A stretch of DNA of 64,000 nucleotides, taken from assembly GCF_018122625.2 (NCBI RefSeq), contig NZ_JAGQFT020000001.1, forward strand, positions 495,069 through 559,068. The letters run 5' to 3'. The position numbers were made by a program, and so were the translations under genes. The notes below the pieces were generated by a model. That model was not told where the DNA came from and did no database searches. It was given only the letters and a program-made list of their open reading frames with translations. Positions 36,808 through 46,305 of the stretch are shown in pieces. The stretch is from Coralloluteibacterium stylophorae (GTDB lineage: Bacteria > Pseudomonadota > Gammaproteobacteria > Xanthomonadales > Xanthomonadaceae). Each line of letters begins with the position of its first letter. Positions within the stretch are counted from its first letter, which is position 1.

Positions 36808-37838
36808 CGCTTCGGTCCTCGAACGCTCATGCGCAGCCGTGCGCGCAACAGGAACCAGGCCGACGCGGCGAGCGCGAGCACGAAGATCGCGACGGGCGCC
36901 TGCAGTCCGGGTTCAACGAGGGCCAGATACGCGAACAGGGCACAGACCGTCGCAGTCCACAGGAAGTAGGAAGCCGTGGCCCGGAAATGGCTCGAGCCGC
37001 GCCGCACCAGCCATTGATACAGGTGTTCGCGGTGCGCGCTCCACCACGCCTTCCCCTGGAGTATCCGCTTCACCAAGGTCAAGGCGGTGTCGATGCCGCA
37101 GGCCGACACCAGCACGAGCATGCCGAGCCAGTGCATCGCGCCGGACGCCGCCGCCTGCAGCGCGAGGGCGCCGAGGGCGAAGCCAAGGGTTCCGCTGCCC
37201 ACGTCGCCCATGAAGATGCGGGCGCGCGGCATGTTGAACGGCAGGAACCCGAGCAGCCCCCCCGCCAGCGTCCATGCCAGAAGCCCGGCACCCGTGCCGG
37301 CGGAGAGGCAGGCCAGCGCGACCGCCACCACGAGCCCCTGGCTCGCGGCGATGCCGTCGATGCCGTCGATGAAGTTCCAGGCGTTCACCAGCCCTGCCAG
37401 GTACAGGACGGCGAGTCCGAGCAGCGCCCACTCGCCGCCCGATCCGGGCATGCCGAGGAGGACGAGGCAGTAGCCGGCCGCGGAAGCCAGGTGCACCGCG
37501 AACCGCCAGCGCGGCCGCAGGCCACCCACGTCGTCCAGCCCGCCGGCCACCGCGACCGCGGCGGACCCCAGCGCGAACGCCAGCCACAGCGGTGCCGGGC
37601 CCCACCCCGTGAGCGGCAACGACGCCGCCGCCGCGATCGCGACCAGCACGAAGCCCACCCCGCCCCCGCGCGGCGTCGCCTGCGCATGCGAGCGCCGGCG
37701 GCCGGGCTCATCCACCATGCGCCGGCGCAGCGCGAACCCGCGCGCCAGCCACGTCAGCAGCGCCGAGACCAGCGCGGCGGCCAGCATCATCGCGACGATG
37801 AACGGAGCGGGCGCGAGTCCCTGCGCGGCGTCCGGCAT
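36804..37838 (-). CDS. Glycosyltransferase family 4, WbpL/WecA-like undecaprenyl-phosphate sugar-phosphate transferase
   Basis: A 344-residue integral membrane protein with about ten transmembrane helices. Family 4 polyprenyl-phosphate transferase motifs are visible: an early DEPGRRRSH, GLDDVGGL, NAWNFIDGIDGIAA (the Asp-rich catalytic site) and FMGDVGSGTLGFALG. It would start surface glycan synthesis on the lipid carrier. Start MPDAAQG at 37838 overlaps the lapB stop by one base (TGATG). Coupling with the WbpM-like gene downstream by ATGA makes a small polysaccharide unit. Confidence 0.9.
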   Translation of the reverse strand: MPDAAQGLAPAPFIVAMMLAAALVSALLTWLARGFALRRRMVDEPGRRRSHAQATPRGGGVGFVLVAIAAAASLPLTGWGPAPLWLAFALGSAAVAVAGGLDDVGGLRPRWRFAVHLASAAGYCLVLLGMPGSGGEWALLGLAVLYLAGLVNAWNFIDGIDGIAASQGLVVAVALACLSAGTGAGLLAWTLAGGLLGFLPFNMPRARIFMGDVGSGTLGFALGALALQAAASGAMHWLGMLVLVSACGIDTALTLVKRILQGKAWWSAHREHLYQWLVRRGSSHFRATASYFLWTATVCALFAYLALVEPGLQAPVAIFVLALAASAWFLLRARLRMSVRGPKR

Positions 37839-39010
37839 CACTCGGCCAGCACCGTGTGCACCGGCTTCACGGTGTCCCAGTTCTTGCAGCTCGGGCATTG
37901 CCAGTGGTGCGAGCGCGCGCCGAAGCCACAGCGCTTGCAGCGATAGGTGGGCGCCCGCACGAGCAGCTGCTCGTTGATCTGCTTCAGTGCCTGCAGGCTG
38001 GCCGCGGCATCGCTGCCGCTCGCCAGGCTCAGCTCGATGAGCGCGGCCTCGCCGCGGACCGAGGGTCGCTGCCGCAGCTGGCGGATCAGGAAATCCAGCG
38101 CCACCTCCGGCCCGTCCTCCTGCTCGAGCAGGCGCGCCAGCTCGAGGATCGGCGCCACGCCCCCGTAGTGCTCGATCATCTCCGACAGGAACGCGCGCGC
38201 GCGCGCGCCCTCGTCGCGGCGCACGTAGCAGGCGAGCAGCGGCGGGAGCACCTCGGGCAGATAGTCGACGTCGTGGCGCGCCACCCGCTCGTAGGCGCGG
38301 ATCGCGGCCTGGTCGTTGCCGGCGGCGATCTCCAGCCTGGCCTCGAGCATGCCCGCGCGCACGCAGTGGCTGTCGGCCTCGTAGGCGCTGGCGATCTCCT
38401 GGCGGGCGCGGTCGATGTCGCCGCGCAGGCGCGCCTGCTCCGACAGCTCGCAGTGGAACTGCGCGATCAAAGGCCCGGTCTGGTCCTTGGAGATCGCGGC
38501 AAAGCGCTGGGCGTACTCGATCGCCTTCTCCCAGTCGCGTTCGGCCTGGTAGATCGAGATCAGGTGGCGCAGCGCCGGCGGCGCCAGCACCTGGGCCTGC
38601 GCGAGGTCGGCGAACAGGGTCTCGGCGCGGTCGAGCAGGCCGGCACGCATGTAGTCCTCGCCCAGCGCGAGGATCGCCTGCAGCTTCTGCGCCTCGGAGA
38701 GGCCCGGCCGGGCGACCAGGCCCTGGTGCAGGCGGATGGCGCGGTCGACCTCGCCGCGCCTGCGGAACAGCAGGCCGAGCGCGAACTGGGTCTCGAAGGT
38801 GTTCTCGTCGGTCTCGGCGATCTGCAGGAACACCTCGATCGCCTTGTCCGGCTGCTCGTTGAGCAGGTAGTTCAGGCCGCGGAAGTAGCTGGTCGACAGG
38901 CGCTCGGGCGCCTGCGCGCCCACAGCCGGGCGACTACGTCGCGCGGCGAACCATCCCGAGGCCGCCGCGACCGGCAGCAGCAGGACGAGGAGCCAGACCC
39001 AGGGCGTCAC
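37838..39010 (-). CDS. lapB: Lipopolysaccharide assembly protein LapB
   Basis: A 390-residue protein. One N-terminal transmembrane helix (WVWLLVLLLPVAAASGWF) is followed by nine or so TPR units and a C-terminal rubredoxin-type metal site (YRCKRCGFGARSHHWQCPSCKNW). LapB regulates LpxC proteolysis through FtsH and coordinates LPS assembly. The start is GTG at 39010, overlapping the lapA stop (GTGA), an arrangement conserved with E. coli. Confidence 0.95.
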   Translation of the reverse strand: MTPWVWLLVLLLPVAAASGWFAARRSRPAVGAQAPERLSTSYFRGLNYLLNEQPDKAIEVFLQIAETDENTFETQFALGLLFRRRGEVDRAIRLHQGLVARPGLSEAQKLQAILALGEDYMRAGLLDRAETLFADLAQAQVLAPPALRHLISIYQAERDWEKAIEYAQRFAAISKDQTGPLIAQFHCELSEQARLRGDIDRARQEIASAYEADSHCVRAGMLEARLEIAAGNDQAAIRAYERVARHDVDYLPEVLPPLLACYVRRDEGARARAFLSEMIEHYGGVAPILELARLLEQEDGPEVALDFLIRQLRQRPSVRGEAALIELSLASGSDAAASLQALKQINEQLLVRAPTYRCKRCGFGARSHHWQCPSCKNWDTVKPVHTVLAE

Positions 39011-39300
39011 GGCGTCGGGCGTGCCGGCTCGACGACTGCGGTCTCGGCGGACTCGTCGGCGCCGTTGCGGCGCTCGAGCCGGTACACCCGCCTGCGCAGG
39101 GGCCAGATCACGAACGCGCCCAGCACCAGCCCGCCGAGGATCGCCCCGACCAGCATCGCCAGCAGCAGCGACAGGCCGAGCGGCGCGGCGTCGATCCGCC
39201 ACGGCCCGAAGTCGAGCGCGACGCCCTGTGGATTGAGGGCGCCGAAGACGACGCCCGCGGCCACGCAGAGCGCGGCGATGAGCAGCTGGAGGATGCGCAT
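39007..39300 (-). CDS. lapA: Lipopolysaccharide assembly protein LapA (DUF1049)
   Basis: A 97-residue protein starting MRILQLLIAALCVAAGVVFG with two transmembrane helices (5-25 and 43-67), ending in a charged cytoplasmic helix. The pattern matches DUF1049/LapA. It works with LapB in LPS assembly. The stop overlaps the lapB GTG. ihfB precedes by 46 bases. Confidence 0.9.
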   Translation of the reverse strand: MRILQLLIAALCVAAGVVFGALNPQGVALDFGPWRIDAAPLGLSLLLAMLVGAILGGLVLGAFVIWPLRRRVYRLERRNGADESAETAVVEPARPTP

Positions 39301-39346
39301 CGGTGGAATCCTTCCCGCCAGTGGCGGCCCCGGCAGTCTAGCGGCT

Positions 39347-39655
39347 TCAGGCGGCGGGCGCGGCCGGCTGCGGCTCGACCGCGTTGACGCGCTCGCGCAG
39401 CTCCTTGCCGGGCTTGAAATGCGGTACGTACTTCCCGGGCAACGCGACGGATTCGCCGGTCTTGGGATTGCGCCCGATACGCGGCGGGCGGAAATGCAGG
39501 GAAAAACTTCCGAACCCGCGGATCTCGATGCGGTCGCCGCCGGCGAGCGCGCCCGCCATCATCTCGAGCAGGGTCTTGACGGACAGGTCCACGTCGTCCG
39601 CCTTCAGGTGGGCCTGGTGGCGGGACAGGGCTTCGATCAGTTCGGATTTGGTCAT
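39347..39655 (-). CDS. ihfB: Integration host factor subunit beta
   Basis: A 102-residue HU/IHF-type protein starting [21 protein letters not shown]. The DNA-inserting arm [14 protein letters not shown] with the conserved Pro and the GRNP signature is present. IHF bends DNA at specific sites and is a heterodimer with IhfA. MTKSEL matches the family start; an in-frame ATG three codons upstream (39664) is possible, and no clear ribosome binding site separates the two. It follows rpsA, as in other gammaproteobacteria. Confidence 0.93.
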   Translation of the reverse strand: MTKSELIEALSRHQAHLKADDVDLSVKTLLEMMAGALAGGDRIEIRGFGSFSLHFRPPRIGRNPKTGESVALPGKYVPHFKPGKELRERVNAVEPQPAAPAA

Positions 39656-39745
39656 CGACGACATGGGCACGGACACAAGCTTGCATGCGACCCGGCCGAA
39701 GCCGGGCCGCATGCGACTGACACGATCACGATCAGGCGATCACGA

Positions 39746-41428
39746 TCACTCGGACTTGTTGCCCAGCTGCTCGCGCAGCAGCGCACCGAGCTTGGTCGTG
39801 CCCGAAGCGGCGTTCGCCGCCGAGTACTCGGCCATCGCCTCCTGCACGTCGGCCTCGTCCTTGGCGCGGATCGAGAGCTGCAGCGAGCGGCCCTTGCGAT
39901 CCATGCCGATGAACTTGGCCTCGACGCTGTCGCCCACCTTCAGGTGCTGGGTCGCATCCTCGATGCGCTCCTTGGCGATGTCGTTGGCGCGCAGGTAGCC
40001 CTCGACGCCCTCGCCCAGGTCGATCGTCGCGCCGCGCGCGTCGACTTCCTTGACGGTGCCGGTGACGATCGAGTTCTTCGGGTTGGCCGCCATGAACTGG
40101 CCGAACGGATCCTGCTCGAGCTGCTTGATGCCCAGCGAGATGCGCTCGCGCTCCGGGTCCACCGCCAGCACCACGGCCTCGACCTCCTCGCCCTTCTTGA
40201 AGTTGCGGACGATGTCCTCGCCGGTGGCGTTCCAGGAGATGTCGGACAGGTGCACCAGGCCGTCGATGCCGCCTTCCAGGCCGATGAAGATGCCGAAGTC
40301 GGTGATCGACTTGATCTGGCCCGAGACGCGGTCGCCCTTGTTGTGGAGCGCCGAGAAGGCTTCCCACGGGTTGGACTGGCACTGCTTGATGCCGAGCGAG
40401 ATGCGGCGACGCTCCTCGTCGACGTCGAGCACCATGACCTCGACCTCGTCGCCGACCTGGACGACCTTGGACGGGTTGACGTTCTTGTTGGTCCAGTCCA
40501 TCTCCGACACGTGCACCAGGCCCTCGACGCCCGGCTCGATCTCGACGAACGCGCCGTAGTCGGTGACGTTGGAGACCTTGCCGTGCATGCGCGAACCCGA
40601 CGGGTAGCGGCGCGAGATGTTGTCCCACGGATCCTCGCCCAGCTGCTTCAGGCCGAGGCTGACGCGGTTGCGCTCGCGGTCGAACTTCAGCACGCGCACG
40701 TCGAGCTCGTCGCCGACGTTGACCACCTCGGACGGATGGCGCACGCGCTTCCAGGCCATGTCGGTGATGTGCAGCAGGCCGTCGATGCCGCCGAGGTCGA
40801 CGAACGCGCCGTAGTCGGTGAGGTTCTTGACCACGCCCTTGATGATCGCGCCTTCCTGCAGGCGCTCGAGCAGCTGCTCGCGCTCCTCGGAGTGCTCGCT
40901 CTCGACCACCGCGCGGCGCGAGACGACCACGTTGTTGCGCTTGCGGTCGAGCTTGATGAGCTTGAACTCGAGTTCCTTGCCCTCGAGGTAGGTCGGGTCG
41001 CGCACCGGGCGCACGTCGACCAGCGAGCCCGGCAGGAACGCGCGGACGTCCTTGATGTCGACGGTGAAGCCACCCTTGACCTTGCCGCTGATGCGGCCGG
41101 TGATCGTGGCGTTCTCTTCCAGGGCCTGCTCCAGCTCGTCCCAGACCATGGCGCGCTTCGCCTTCTCGCGCGACAGCACGGTCTCGCCGAAGCCGTTCTC
41201 GAGCGCGTCGAGCGCGACCTTGACCTGGTCGCCTTCCTTGATCTCGATCTCGCCCTGCTCGTTCCGGAACTGCTCGATCGGGACGATGCCCTCGGACTTC
41301 AGGCCGGCGTGCACCACCACCACGTCGTCGCGCACCTCGACGACGGTACCGGTGACGATGGAGCCCGGCTTGAGCTTGGCCAGGGTGGCCTGGCTCTGTT
41401 CGAACAGTTCGGCAAATGATTCGGTCAT
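39746..41428 (-). CDS. rpsA: 30S ribosomal protein S1
   Basis: A 560-residue protein with six S1 OB-fold domains, as usual for gammaproteobacteria; recurrent blocks such as [43 protein letters not shown] and [21 protein letters not shown] mark domains 3-5. The start is [14 protein letters not shown]1 binds mRNA leaders and assists initiation on structured transcripts; it also regulates its own synthesis. cmk lies upstream by 160 bases and ihfB downstream by 90. Confidence 0.98.
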   Translation of the reverse strand: MTESFAELFEQSQATLAKLKPGSIVTGTVVEVRDDVVVVHAGLKSEGIVPIEQFRNEQGEIEIKEGDQVKVALDALENGFGETVLSREKAKRAMVWDELEQALEENATITGRISGKVKGGFTVDIKDVRAFLPGSLVDVRPVRDPTYLEGKELEFKLIKLDRKRNNVVVSRRAVVESEHSEEREQLLERLQEGAIIKGVVKNLTDYGAFVDLGGIDGLLHITDMAWKRVRHPSEVVNVGDELDVRVLKFDRERNRVSLGLKQLGEDPWDNISRRYPSGSRMHGKVSNVTDYGAFVEIEPGVEGLVHVSEMDWTNKNVNPSKVVQVGDEVEVMVLDVDEERRRISLGIKQCQSNPWEAFSALHNKGDRVSGQIKSITDFGIFIGLEGGIDGLVHLSDISWNATGEDIVRNFKKGEEVEAVVLAVDPERERISLGIKQLEQDPFGQFMAANPKNSIVTGTVKEVDARGATIDLGEGVEGYLRANDIAKERIEDATQHLKVGDSVEAKFIGMDRKGRSLQLSIRAKDEADVQEAMAEYSAANAASGTTKLGALLREQLGNKSE

Positions 41429-41588
41429 GTGGATTCTCAGTTGAACACGGGGCGGACCGGACAGGTCCTCGACCCCACCTGTTATGCGGCGCGGATGCGC
41501 CGACGGTTGACGACCCGGAGCGGGAACGCCCGGGAACGAAAGAACTGCTCGAGCCCCGCGCCGTGGGCCCGTCCTTGGATCGGGCGCT

Positions 41589-42269
41589 TCAGCGCAGGGA
41601 CGCGGGAACCAGGTCCAGCACGCGCTCGACGACCGCATCCACCGGCGTGCCGGTGGTGTCGATCACGACCGCGTCGTCCGCGGGCTTGAGCGGTGCCACC
41701 GCGCGCTGGGCGTCGCGGGCGTCGCGGGCGAGGATCTCGCGCAGCAGACCGTCGAGCATAACCGAAACCCCTTTTTCGCTCAACTGCTTATATCGACGCC
41801 CGGCCCGCTCCTCGGCGCTCGCGGTCAGGAACACCTTGATCTGCGCGTCGGGGAAGATGACGGTGCCCATGTCGCGCCCGTCGGCGACCAGCCCCGGCGG
41901 CTGCCGGAACGCCCGCTGCCGGTCGCGCAGCGCGGTACGCACCTCGGGGATCGCCGCGATCGCCGAGGCGGCGGCGCCGGTGGTCTCGGTCCGCAGTTCG
42001 GCGGTGGCGTCGGTGCCGTTGACCAGCACGCGCGGCTCGTCGGTGCCGGCGGTCTCGAACACGATCGCGGTGTCGAAGGCGCAGCGCACCAGGGCGCCGT
42101 GGTCGGAGAAGTCGATGTCGGCCCAGCCGGCGGCGAGGCCCACCGCGCGGTACAGCGCCCCGGAATCCAGGTAGTGCCAGCCCAGGCGCCCGGCCACCGC
42201 GCGACTGATGGTCCCCTTGCCGGAGCCGGATGGACCGTCGATCGTGAGCGCGGGAATGACGGGGGACAT
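41589..42269 (-). CDS. cmk: Cytidylate kinase
   Basis: A 226-residue protein starting [19 protein letters not shown]. The P-loop GPSGSGKGT (12-20), the CMP-binding [11 protein letters not shown] and [21 protein letters not shown] are diagnostic. It phosphorylates CMP and dCMP. It begins the leftward cmk-rpsA-ihfB-lapAB series. About 150 bases separate it from the divergent rpmJ. Confidence 0.96.
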   Translation of the reverse strand: MSPVIPALTIDGPSGSGKGTISRAVAGRLGWHYLDSGALYRAVGLAAGWADIDFSDHGALVRCAFDTAIVFETAGTDEPRVLVNGTDATAELRTETTGAAASAIAAIPEVRTALRDRQRAFRQPPGLVADGRDMGTVIFPDAQIKVFLTASAEERAGRRYKQLSEKGVSVMLDGLLREILARDARDAQRAVAPLKPADDAVVIDTTGTPVDAVVERVLDLVPASLR

Positions 42270-42356
42270 GGCGGCTCCGGAGGGACAGGACCGGCGATTG
42301 TACGCCGGGGCAGGGCCGGGCGCCCCGGGCGCCGTCCTGCCGCGCGCGCCAAGCTG

Positions 42357-42386
42357 TTGATTCCATGAACGACCGGCCGCTATACT
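42357..42386 (+). promoter_or_regulatory. sigma70-type promoter of rpmJ
   Basis: TTGATT (42357-42362) and TATACT (42381-42386) are separated by 18 bases, 34 bases upstream of the L36 start codon. The -10 hexamer is the same as that of ssrA. Confidence 0.6.
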
Positions 42387-42419
42387 CGCCGGCTTGCCAA
42401 ACCCCGCCGAGAGTGCGCC

Positions 42420-42545
42420 ATGAAAGTCCTGTCCTCCCTGAAGTCGGCCAAGACCCGGCATCGCGACTGCAAGGTCGTGCGCCGTCGCGGCAAGGTCTTC
42501 GTGATCTGCAAGTCCAACCCGCGTTTCAAGGCGCGCCAGCGCTGA
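42420..42545 (+). CDS. rpmJ: 50S ribosomal protein L36, cysteine-poor (YkgO/C-minus) form
   Basis: A 41-residue protein starting [20 protein letters not shown] and ending [12 protein letters not shown]. The full zinc ligand set of the C-plus form (C-x2-C and C-x5-H) is not present: only Cys17 and Cys30 remain, and the first Cys and the His are replaced. This is the YkgO-type. In many bacteria it is used under zinc limitation in place of the zinc-binding L36. I cannot tell whether another L36 gene exists. A promoter and terminator flank it. Confidence 0.95.
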
Positions 42546-42584
42546 TCGCCCGCGGCGCCCCGGGGGCGCCTGCGCCGGCACGAC

Positions 42585-42607
42585 AAGGCCGCATCCGCGG
42601 CCTTTTT
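42585..42607 (+). terminator. Rho-independent terminator of rpmJ
   Basis: AAGGCCGC (42585-42592), loop ATCC, then GCGGCCTT (42597-42604) followed by TTT. It starts 40 bases after the rpmJ stop. Confidence 0.85.
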
Positions 42608-42721
42608 CGTGCGCCGGCATGGCGGGACCCGGCGCCTTCTGCTAGAACGTCGCGCCATCCGCGGACACGACGTCCGCGCCGTCCGGCCGCCGCCGGATCC
42701 GCCCCTCCCGGAGAAGCGTCC

Positions 42722-43036
42722 ATGCTGCGTGCCGCCCTGCTTGGCCTCATCGTCGCCGTCGCCCTGCCCGTCCAGGCCGACACCCTGCTGATCGAGCGTG
42801 TGGGCGCGGAGCCGGCCGCGGTACCGGCGCGCGGGCTGAGTTCGGCCGAGGTGCAGGCGCGCTACGGCGCACCGTCGAGCAGGCTGGAGCCGCGCGGCGG
42901 GCAGAAGGCGCAGTGGCCGACCATCAACCGCTGGGTCTATCCCGCCTTCACGGTGTACTTCGAGCGCGACCGGGTGATCGACGTCGTCGCCAACAAGGCC
43001 GTGGCCAGCGAGCTCGGGCCCAAGCCCGCACGGTGA
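42722..43036 (+). CDS. Small exported protein, unknown function
   Basis: A 104-residue protein starting MLRAALLGLIVAVALPVQADT, a clear signal peptide cleaved after VQA near residue 19. The mature part contains a predicted strand-helix-strand (RGLSSAEVQARYGAPSSRLEPRG) and NRWVYPAFTVYFERDRVIDVVAN, resembling small periplasmic proteins of the SmpA/BamE-like outline but without certain identification. GAGAAGC lies before the ATG. It is 4 bases before aguA. Confidence 0.7.
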   Translation: MLRAALLGLIVAVALPVQADTLLIERVGAEPAAVPARGLSSAEVQARYGAPSSRLEPRGGQKAQWPTINRWVYPAFTVYFERDRVIDVVANKAVASELGPKPAR

Positions 43037-43040
43037 CCGC

Positions 43041-44078
43041 ATGAAGTCCTACCGTTTCCCCGCGGAATGGGAGCGCCAGTCCGCGGTGGTCGTGGCGTGG
43101 CCGCATTCCGGTACCGACTGGGCGCCGCGCCTGGCCGAGGTCGAGCGCAGCTACGTGAAGCTGGTCGACGCCATCGCGCGCCGGCAGCCGGTACTGGTGT
43201 GCGTGCCCGACGCGGCCGTGCGCCAGCATGCCGCCGCGCTGCTGATCAATGCCGCCGTCGACGAGAGCCGGCTGCACTTCGTCGAGGTCGCCTACGACGA
43301 CACCTGGCTGCGCGACTCCGGGCCGGTCACCCTCGCCTGCGAGGACGAGCGCGGCAGGCACCACCGGCTGCTGGATTTCCGCTTCACCGGCTGGGGCGGC
43401 AAGTTCGAGGCCGGTCGCGACGACCGCCTGGTGCAGTCGCTGCACGCCGCCGGCGTGTTCGGCGACGCCTCGCTGGAGTCGGTCGAGTTCGCGCTGGAGG
43501 GCGGCGCGATCGAATCCGACGGCCGTGGCACCCTGCTCACCACGTGGCGCTGCCTGCACGAGCGCCACCCCGAGGCCACGCGCGAAGCGCTCACCGAACG
43601 CCTCAAGCAGGCGCTCCGGGTCGAGCGCGTGCTCTGGCTCGAGCACGGCTATCTGGAGGGCGACGACACCGACGCCCACGTCGATACGCTGGCGCGCTTC
43701 GCGCCGGACGACGCCATCGTCTACCAGGCCTGCGACGACGCCGGCGACAGCCATCATGCCGAGCTCGCGGCGATGGCCGCCGAGCTCGCCGGGCTCCGCA
43801 CCGCCGACGACCGTCCCTACCGCCTGTTCGCGCTGCCCTGGGCGCAGCCGATCCGCGACGGCGAGCGGCGCCTGGCCGCCTCGTATGCGAACTTCCTGAT
43901 CGTCAACGGCGCCGTGCTGATGCCCGCGTACGACGATCCGGCCGATGCCGCCGCGCGCGCGGTGCTTGAAAAGGCCTTCCCGGACCACGAGATCGTGCCG
44001 GTTCCCTGCCGCCCGCTGATCTGGCAGAACGGCAGCCTGCACTGCGTGACCATGCAGCTGCCGGCCGGCCTGATCTGA
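43041..44078 (+). CDS. aguA: Agmatine deiminase
   Basis: A 345-residue penta-repeat (guanidino-modifying) enzyme. Family blocks: MKSYRFPAEWERQSAVVVAWPHS, DTWLRDSGPVT, GWGGKFE, LEGGAIESDGRG, HVDTLARFAP and the catalytic Cys335 in NGSLHCVTMQLP. It converts agmatine to N-carbamoylputrescine and ammonia. The next gene encodes the following step, so this is an arginine-to-putrescine pathway segment. It follows an exported protein gene by 4 bases. Confidence 0.96.
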   Translation: MKSYRFPAEWERQSAVVVAWPHSGTDWAPRLAEVERSYVKLVDAIARRQPVLVCVPDAAVRQHAAALLINAAVDESRLHFVEVAYDDTWLRDSGPVTLACEDERGRHHRLLDFRFTGWGGKFEAGRDDRLVQSLHAAGVFGDASLESVEFALEGGAIESDGRGTLLTTWRCLHERHPEATREALTERLKQALRVERVLWLEHGYLEGDDTDAHVDTLARFAPDDAIVYQACDDAGDSHHAELAAMAAELAGLRTADDRPYRLFALPWAQPIRDGERRLAASYANFLIVNGAVLMPAYDDPADAAARAVLEKAFPDHEIVPVPCRPLIWQNGSLHCVTMQLPAGLI

Positions 44079-44140
44079 TCCGCCGTCCGGCGTCGACGCC
44101 GCGTCCGCGGCGTCACGCCCACCTTCCCGGTAGCCGCCCC

Positions 44141-45025
44141 ATGTCGAAGCGCACCCTGCCCGTCGCCCTGATCCAGGAACGCAACCACGGCGACGCCGGG
44201 GCCAACCTGGCCGTGATCGAGGCGCGCGTCGCCGAGGCCGCGGCCGCCGGCGCGCGCCTGGTCCTGCTGCAGGAACTGCACAACGGCGCCTATTTCTGCC
44301 AGCACGAATCGGTGCACGAGTTCGACCTGGCCGAGCCGATCCCCGGCCCCAGCACCGAGCGCCTCGGCGCGCTGGCGAAGAAGCACGGGGTGGTGATCGT
44401 CGGCTCGCTGTTCGAGCGCCGCGCCGCCGGCCTGTACCACAACACCGCGGTGGTACTGGAGGCCGACGGCCGCCTGGTCGGCAAGTACCGCAAGATGCAC
44501 ATCCCCGACGACCCCGGCTTCTACGAGAAGTTCTACTTCACGCCCGGCGACCTCGGCTTCGAGCCGGTGGACACCTCGGTCGGCCGCCTGGGCGTGCTGG
44601 TGTGCTGGGACCAGTGGTATCCGGAGGGCGCGCGCCTGATGGCCCTGGCCGGCGCCGAACTGCTGCTGTATCCCACCGCGATCGGCTGGGATCCCGACGA
44701 CCCCCAGGACGAGAAGGACCGGCAGCGCAATGCCTGGATCCTGAGCCATCGCGGCCACGCCGTGGCCAACGGCGTTCCGGTGCTGTCGTGCAACCGGGTC
44801 GGGCACGAGCCGTCGCCGCTGGGCGCGTCCGGCATCGACTTCTGGGGGGCAAGCCACGTACTCGGGCCGCAGGGGGAGTTCCTCGCCGAGGCCTCGCACG
44901 CGCCGCAGGTGCTGCACGCCGAGGTCGACCTCGGCCGCAGCGAGCACGTGCGGCGGATCTGGCCGTTCCTGCGCGATCGGCGCATCGACGCCTACGGCGA
45001 CCTCCTTCGCCGCTACCGCGACTGA
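44141..45025 (+). CDS. aguB: N-carbamoylputrescine amidohydrolase
   Basis: A 294-residue nitrilase-superfamily protein with triad Glu45 (LLQELHN), Lys118 (KYRKMHIPDDPGFYEKFYF) and Cys155 (VLVCWDQWYPE). It hydrolyses N-carbamoylputrescine to putrescine, CO2 and ammonia. It is 62 bases downstream of aguA, so both are likely one transcript for polyamine production. Confidence 0.96.
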   Translation: MSKRTLPVALIQERNHGDAGANLAVIEARVAEAAAAGARLVLLQELHNGAYFCQHESVHEFDLAEPIPGPSTERLGALAKKHGVVIVGSLFERRAAGLYHNTAVVLEADGRLVGKYRKMHIPDDPGFYEKFYFTPGDLGFEPVDTSVGRLGVLVCWDQWYPEGARLMALAGAELLLYPTAIGWDPDDPQDEKDRQRNAWILSHRGHAVANGVPVLSCNRVGHEPSPLGASGIDFWGASHVLGPQGEFLAEASHAPQVLHAEVDLGRSEHVRRIWPFLRDRRIDAYGDLLRRYRD

Positions 45026-45030
45026 GCCCG

Positions 45031-46272
45031 ATGCAGCCCGTGGATCGAGACGGCGCCGCACGCGCCGACGAGGGTGCGGCGCGGTTCGGCGGCCAACCCT
45101 TCGCCGAGGTCGAGCGCGACGGCGTGCGCTTTGTCCTGCTCGGCACTGCCCACGTCTCGCGCGCGAGCGTGGAGGCGGTCGAACAGGCGCTGGCCGGCGA
45201 CGCCGGCTACGACCTCGTCGCCGTCGAGCTCGACGCCCAGCGCCACGCCGCGCTCAACGACCCCGACGCCATGGCGCGCCTCGACCTCCTGCAGGTCATC
45301 CGCAGCGGGCGGACGCCGGTGTTCGCCGCCAACCTCGGCCTCGCCGCCTATCAGCGGCGGCTCGCCGAACAGCTGGGCATCGAGCCGGGCGCGGAGCTGA
45401 AGGCCGCGGCCATGCGCGCCGCCGAGCGCGGCCTGCCGCTGGCGCTGGTGGACCGCGACGTGGGGGTCACTTTCCGCCGTGCGCTGGCCTCGCTGGGCTT
45501 CTGGGGACGCGCCAAGATCAGCGCTGGCCTGCTGATGAGCCTGTTCGCCGACGAGGAGGTCAGCGAGGCGGACATCGAGAAGCTGAAGTCCGGCGACATG
45601 CTCGAAAGCAGCTTCGGCGACTTCGCGCGCGAGAACCCCGCGCTCTACCGCAGCATCATCGCCGAGCGCGACGAGTACATGGCCGCGGCGCTGCGCGAGA
45701 CCGCGCAGGTCCACGGTGCGCGCCATGTGCTCGCGGTGCTCGGTGCCGGGCACCTGAAGGGCGTCGCCGCGCACCTGGCCGAGCAGCGGGAGGCGCCCGA
45801 CGCCGTGCGCGCGCGCCTGATCGAGACGCCGCAGGGCAGCCGCATCCCCTGGTTCACGATCGCGCTCGCCGTGCTCGTCTTCGGCGGTTTCGCCTGGGGG
45901 TTCTGGCAGGGCGGCGTCGACCTCGGCGGCGCGCTGCTGCTGCACTGGGTGCTGGCGACCGGCTTTCTCGGTGCGCTGGGCTGTGCGATCGCCGGTGGTC
46001 ATCCGCTGAGCATCCTCGCCGCCTTCGTCTCCTCGCCGATCACGCCGCTGCATCCGGCGCTGGCCTCGGGCACCGTCAGCGCCCTGGTCGAGACCTGGAT
46101 GCGCAAACCGACCTACGCCGACTTCATGGCCCTGCGCGACGACGTCGCCACCGTGCGCGGCTGGTGGCGCAACCGTGTGTCGCGGATCCTGCTGAACTTC
46201 TTCCTGACCAGCCTCGGCACCGCCATCGGCGTGTGGACCGGCGGGTTGTCGATCCTGCGCAGGCTGGTCTGA
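45031..46272 (+). CDS. TraB/PrgY family membrane protein
   Basis: A 413-residue protein starting MQPVDRDGAARADEGAARFG. Residues about 30-260 form the TraB domain (LLGTAHVSRAS, VAVELDAQRH, NLGLAAYQRRLAEQ, LVDRDVGVTFRRAL and ERDEYMA-GAGHLKG). The last 150 residues contain four or so predicted transmembrane helices. Bacterial relatives include PrgY, which limits pheromone activity; conserved GxxH/ExxQ residues suggest metalloprotease chemistry, but this is not established. The start is 5 bases after the aguB stop. Confidence 0.85.
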   Translation: MQPVDRDGAARADEGAARFGGQPFAEVERDGVRFVLLGTAHVSRASVEAVEQALAGDAGYDLVAVELDAQRHAALNDPDAMARLDLLQVIRSGRTPVFAANLGLAAYQRRLAEQLGIEPGAELKAAAMRAAERGLPLALVDRDVGVTFRRALASLGFWGRAKISAGLLMSLFADEEVSEADIEKLKSGDMLESSFGDFARENPALYRSIIAERDEYMAAALRETAQVHGARHVLAVLGAGHLKGVAAHLAEQREAPDAVRARLIETPQGSRIPWFTIALAVLVFGGFAWGFWQGGVDLGGALLLHWVLATGFLGALGCAIAGGHPLSILAAFVSSPITPLHPALASGTVSALVETWMRKPTYADFMALRDDVATVRGWWRNRVSRILLNFFLTSLGTAIGVWTGGLSILRRLV

Positions 46273-46305
46273 GCGGCGGGCACTCGCGCCCGCCGCCCGT
46301 CCCGT

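Noticed and set aside
37856..41419. A plus-strand reading frame of more than 1100 codons opposite rpsA, ihfB and lapAB
   Set aside because: Composition is His/Arg/Asp-rich shadow of the real minus-strand genes, all of which are clearly identified.
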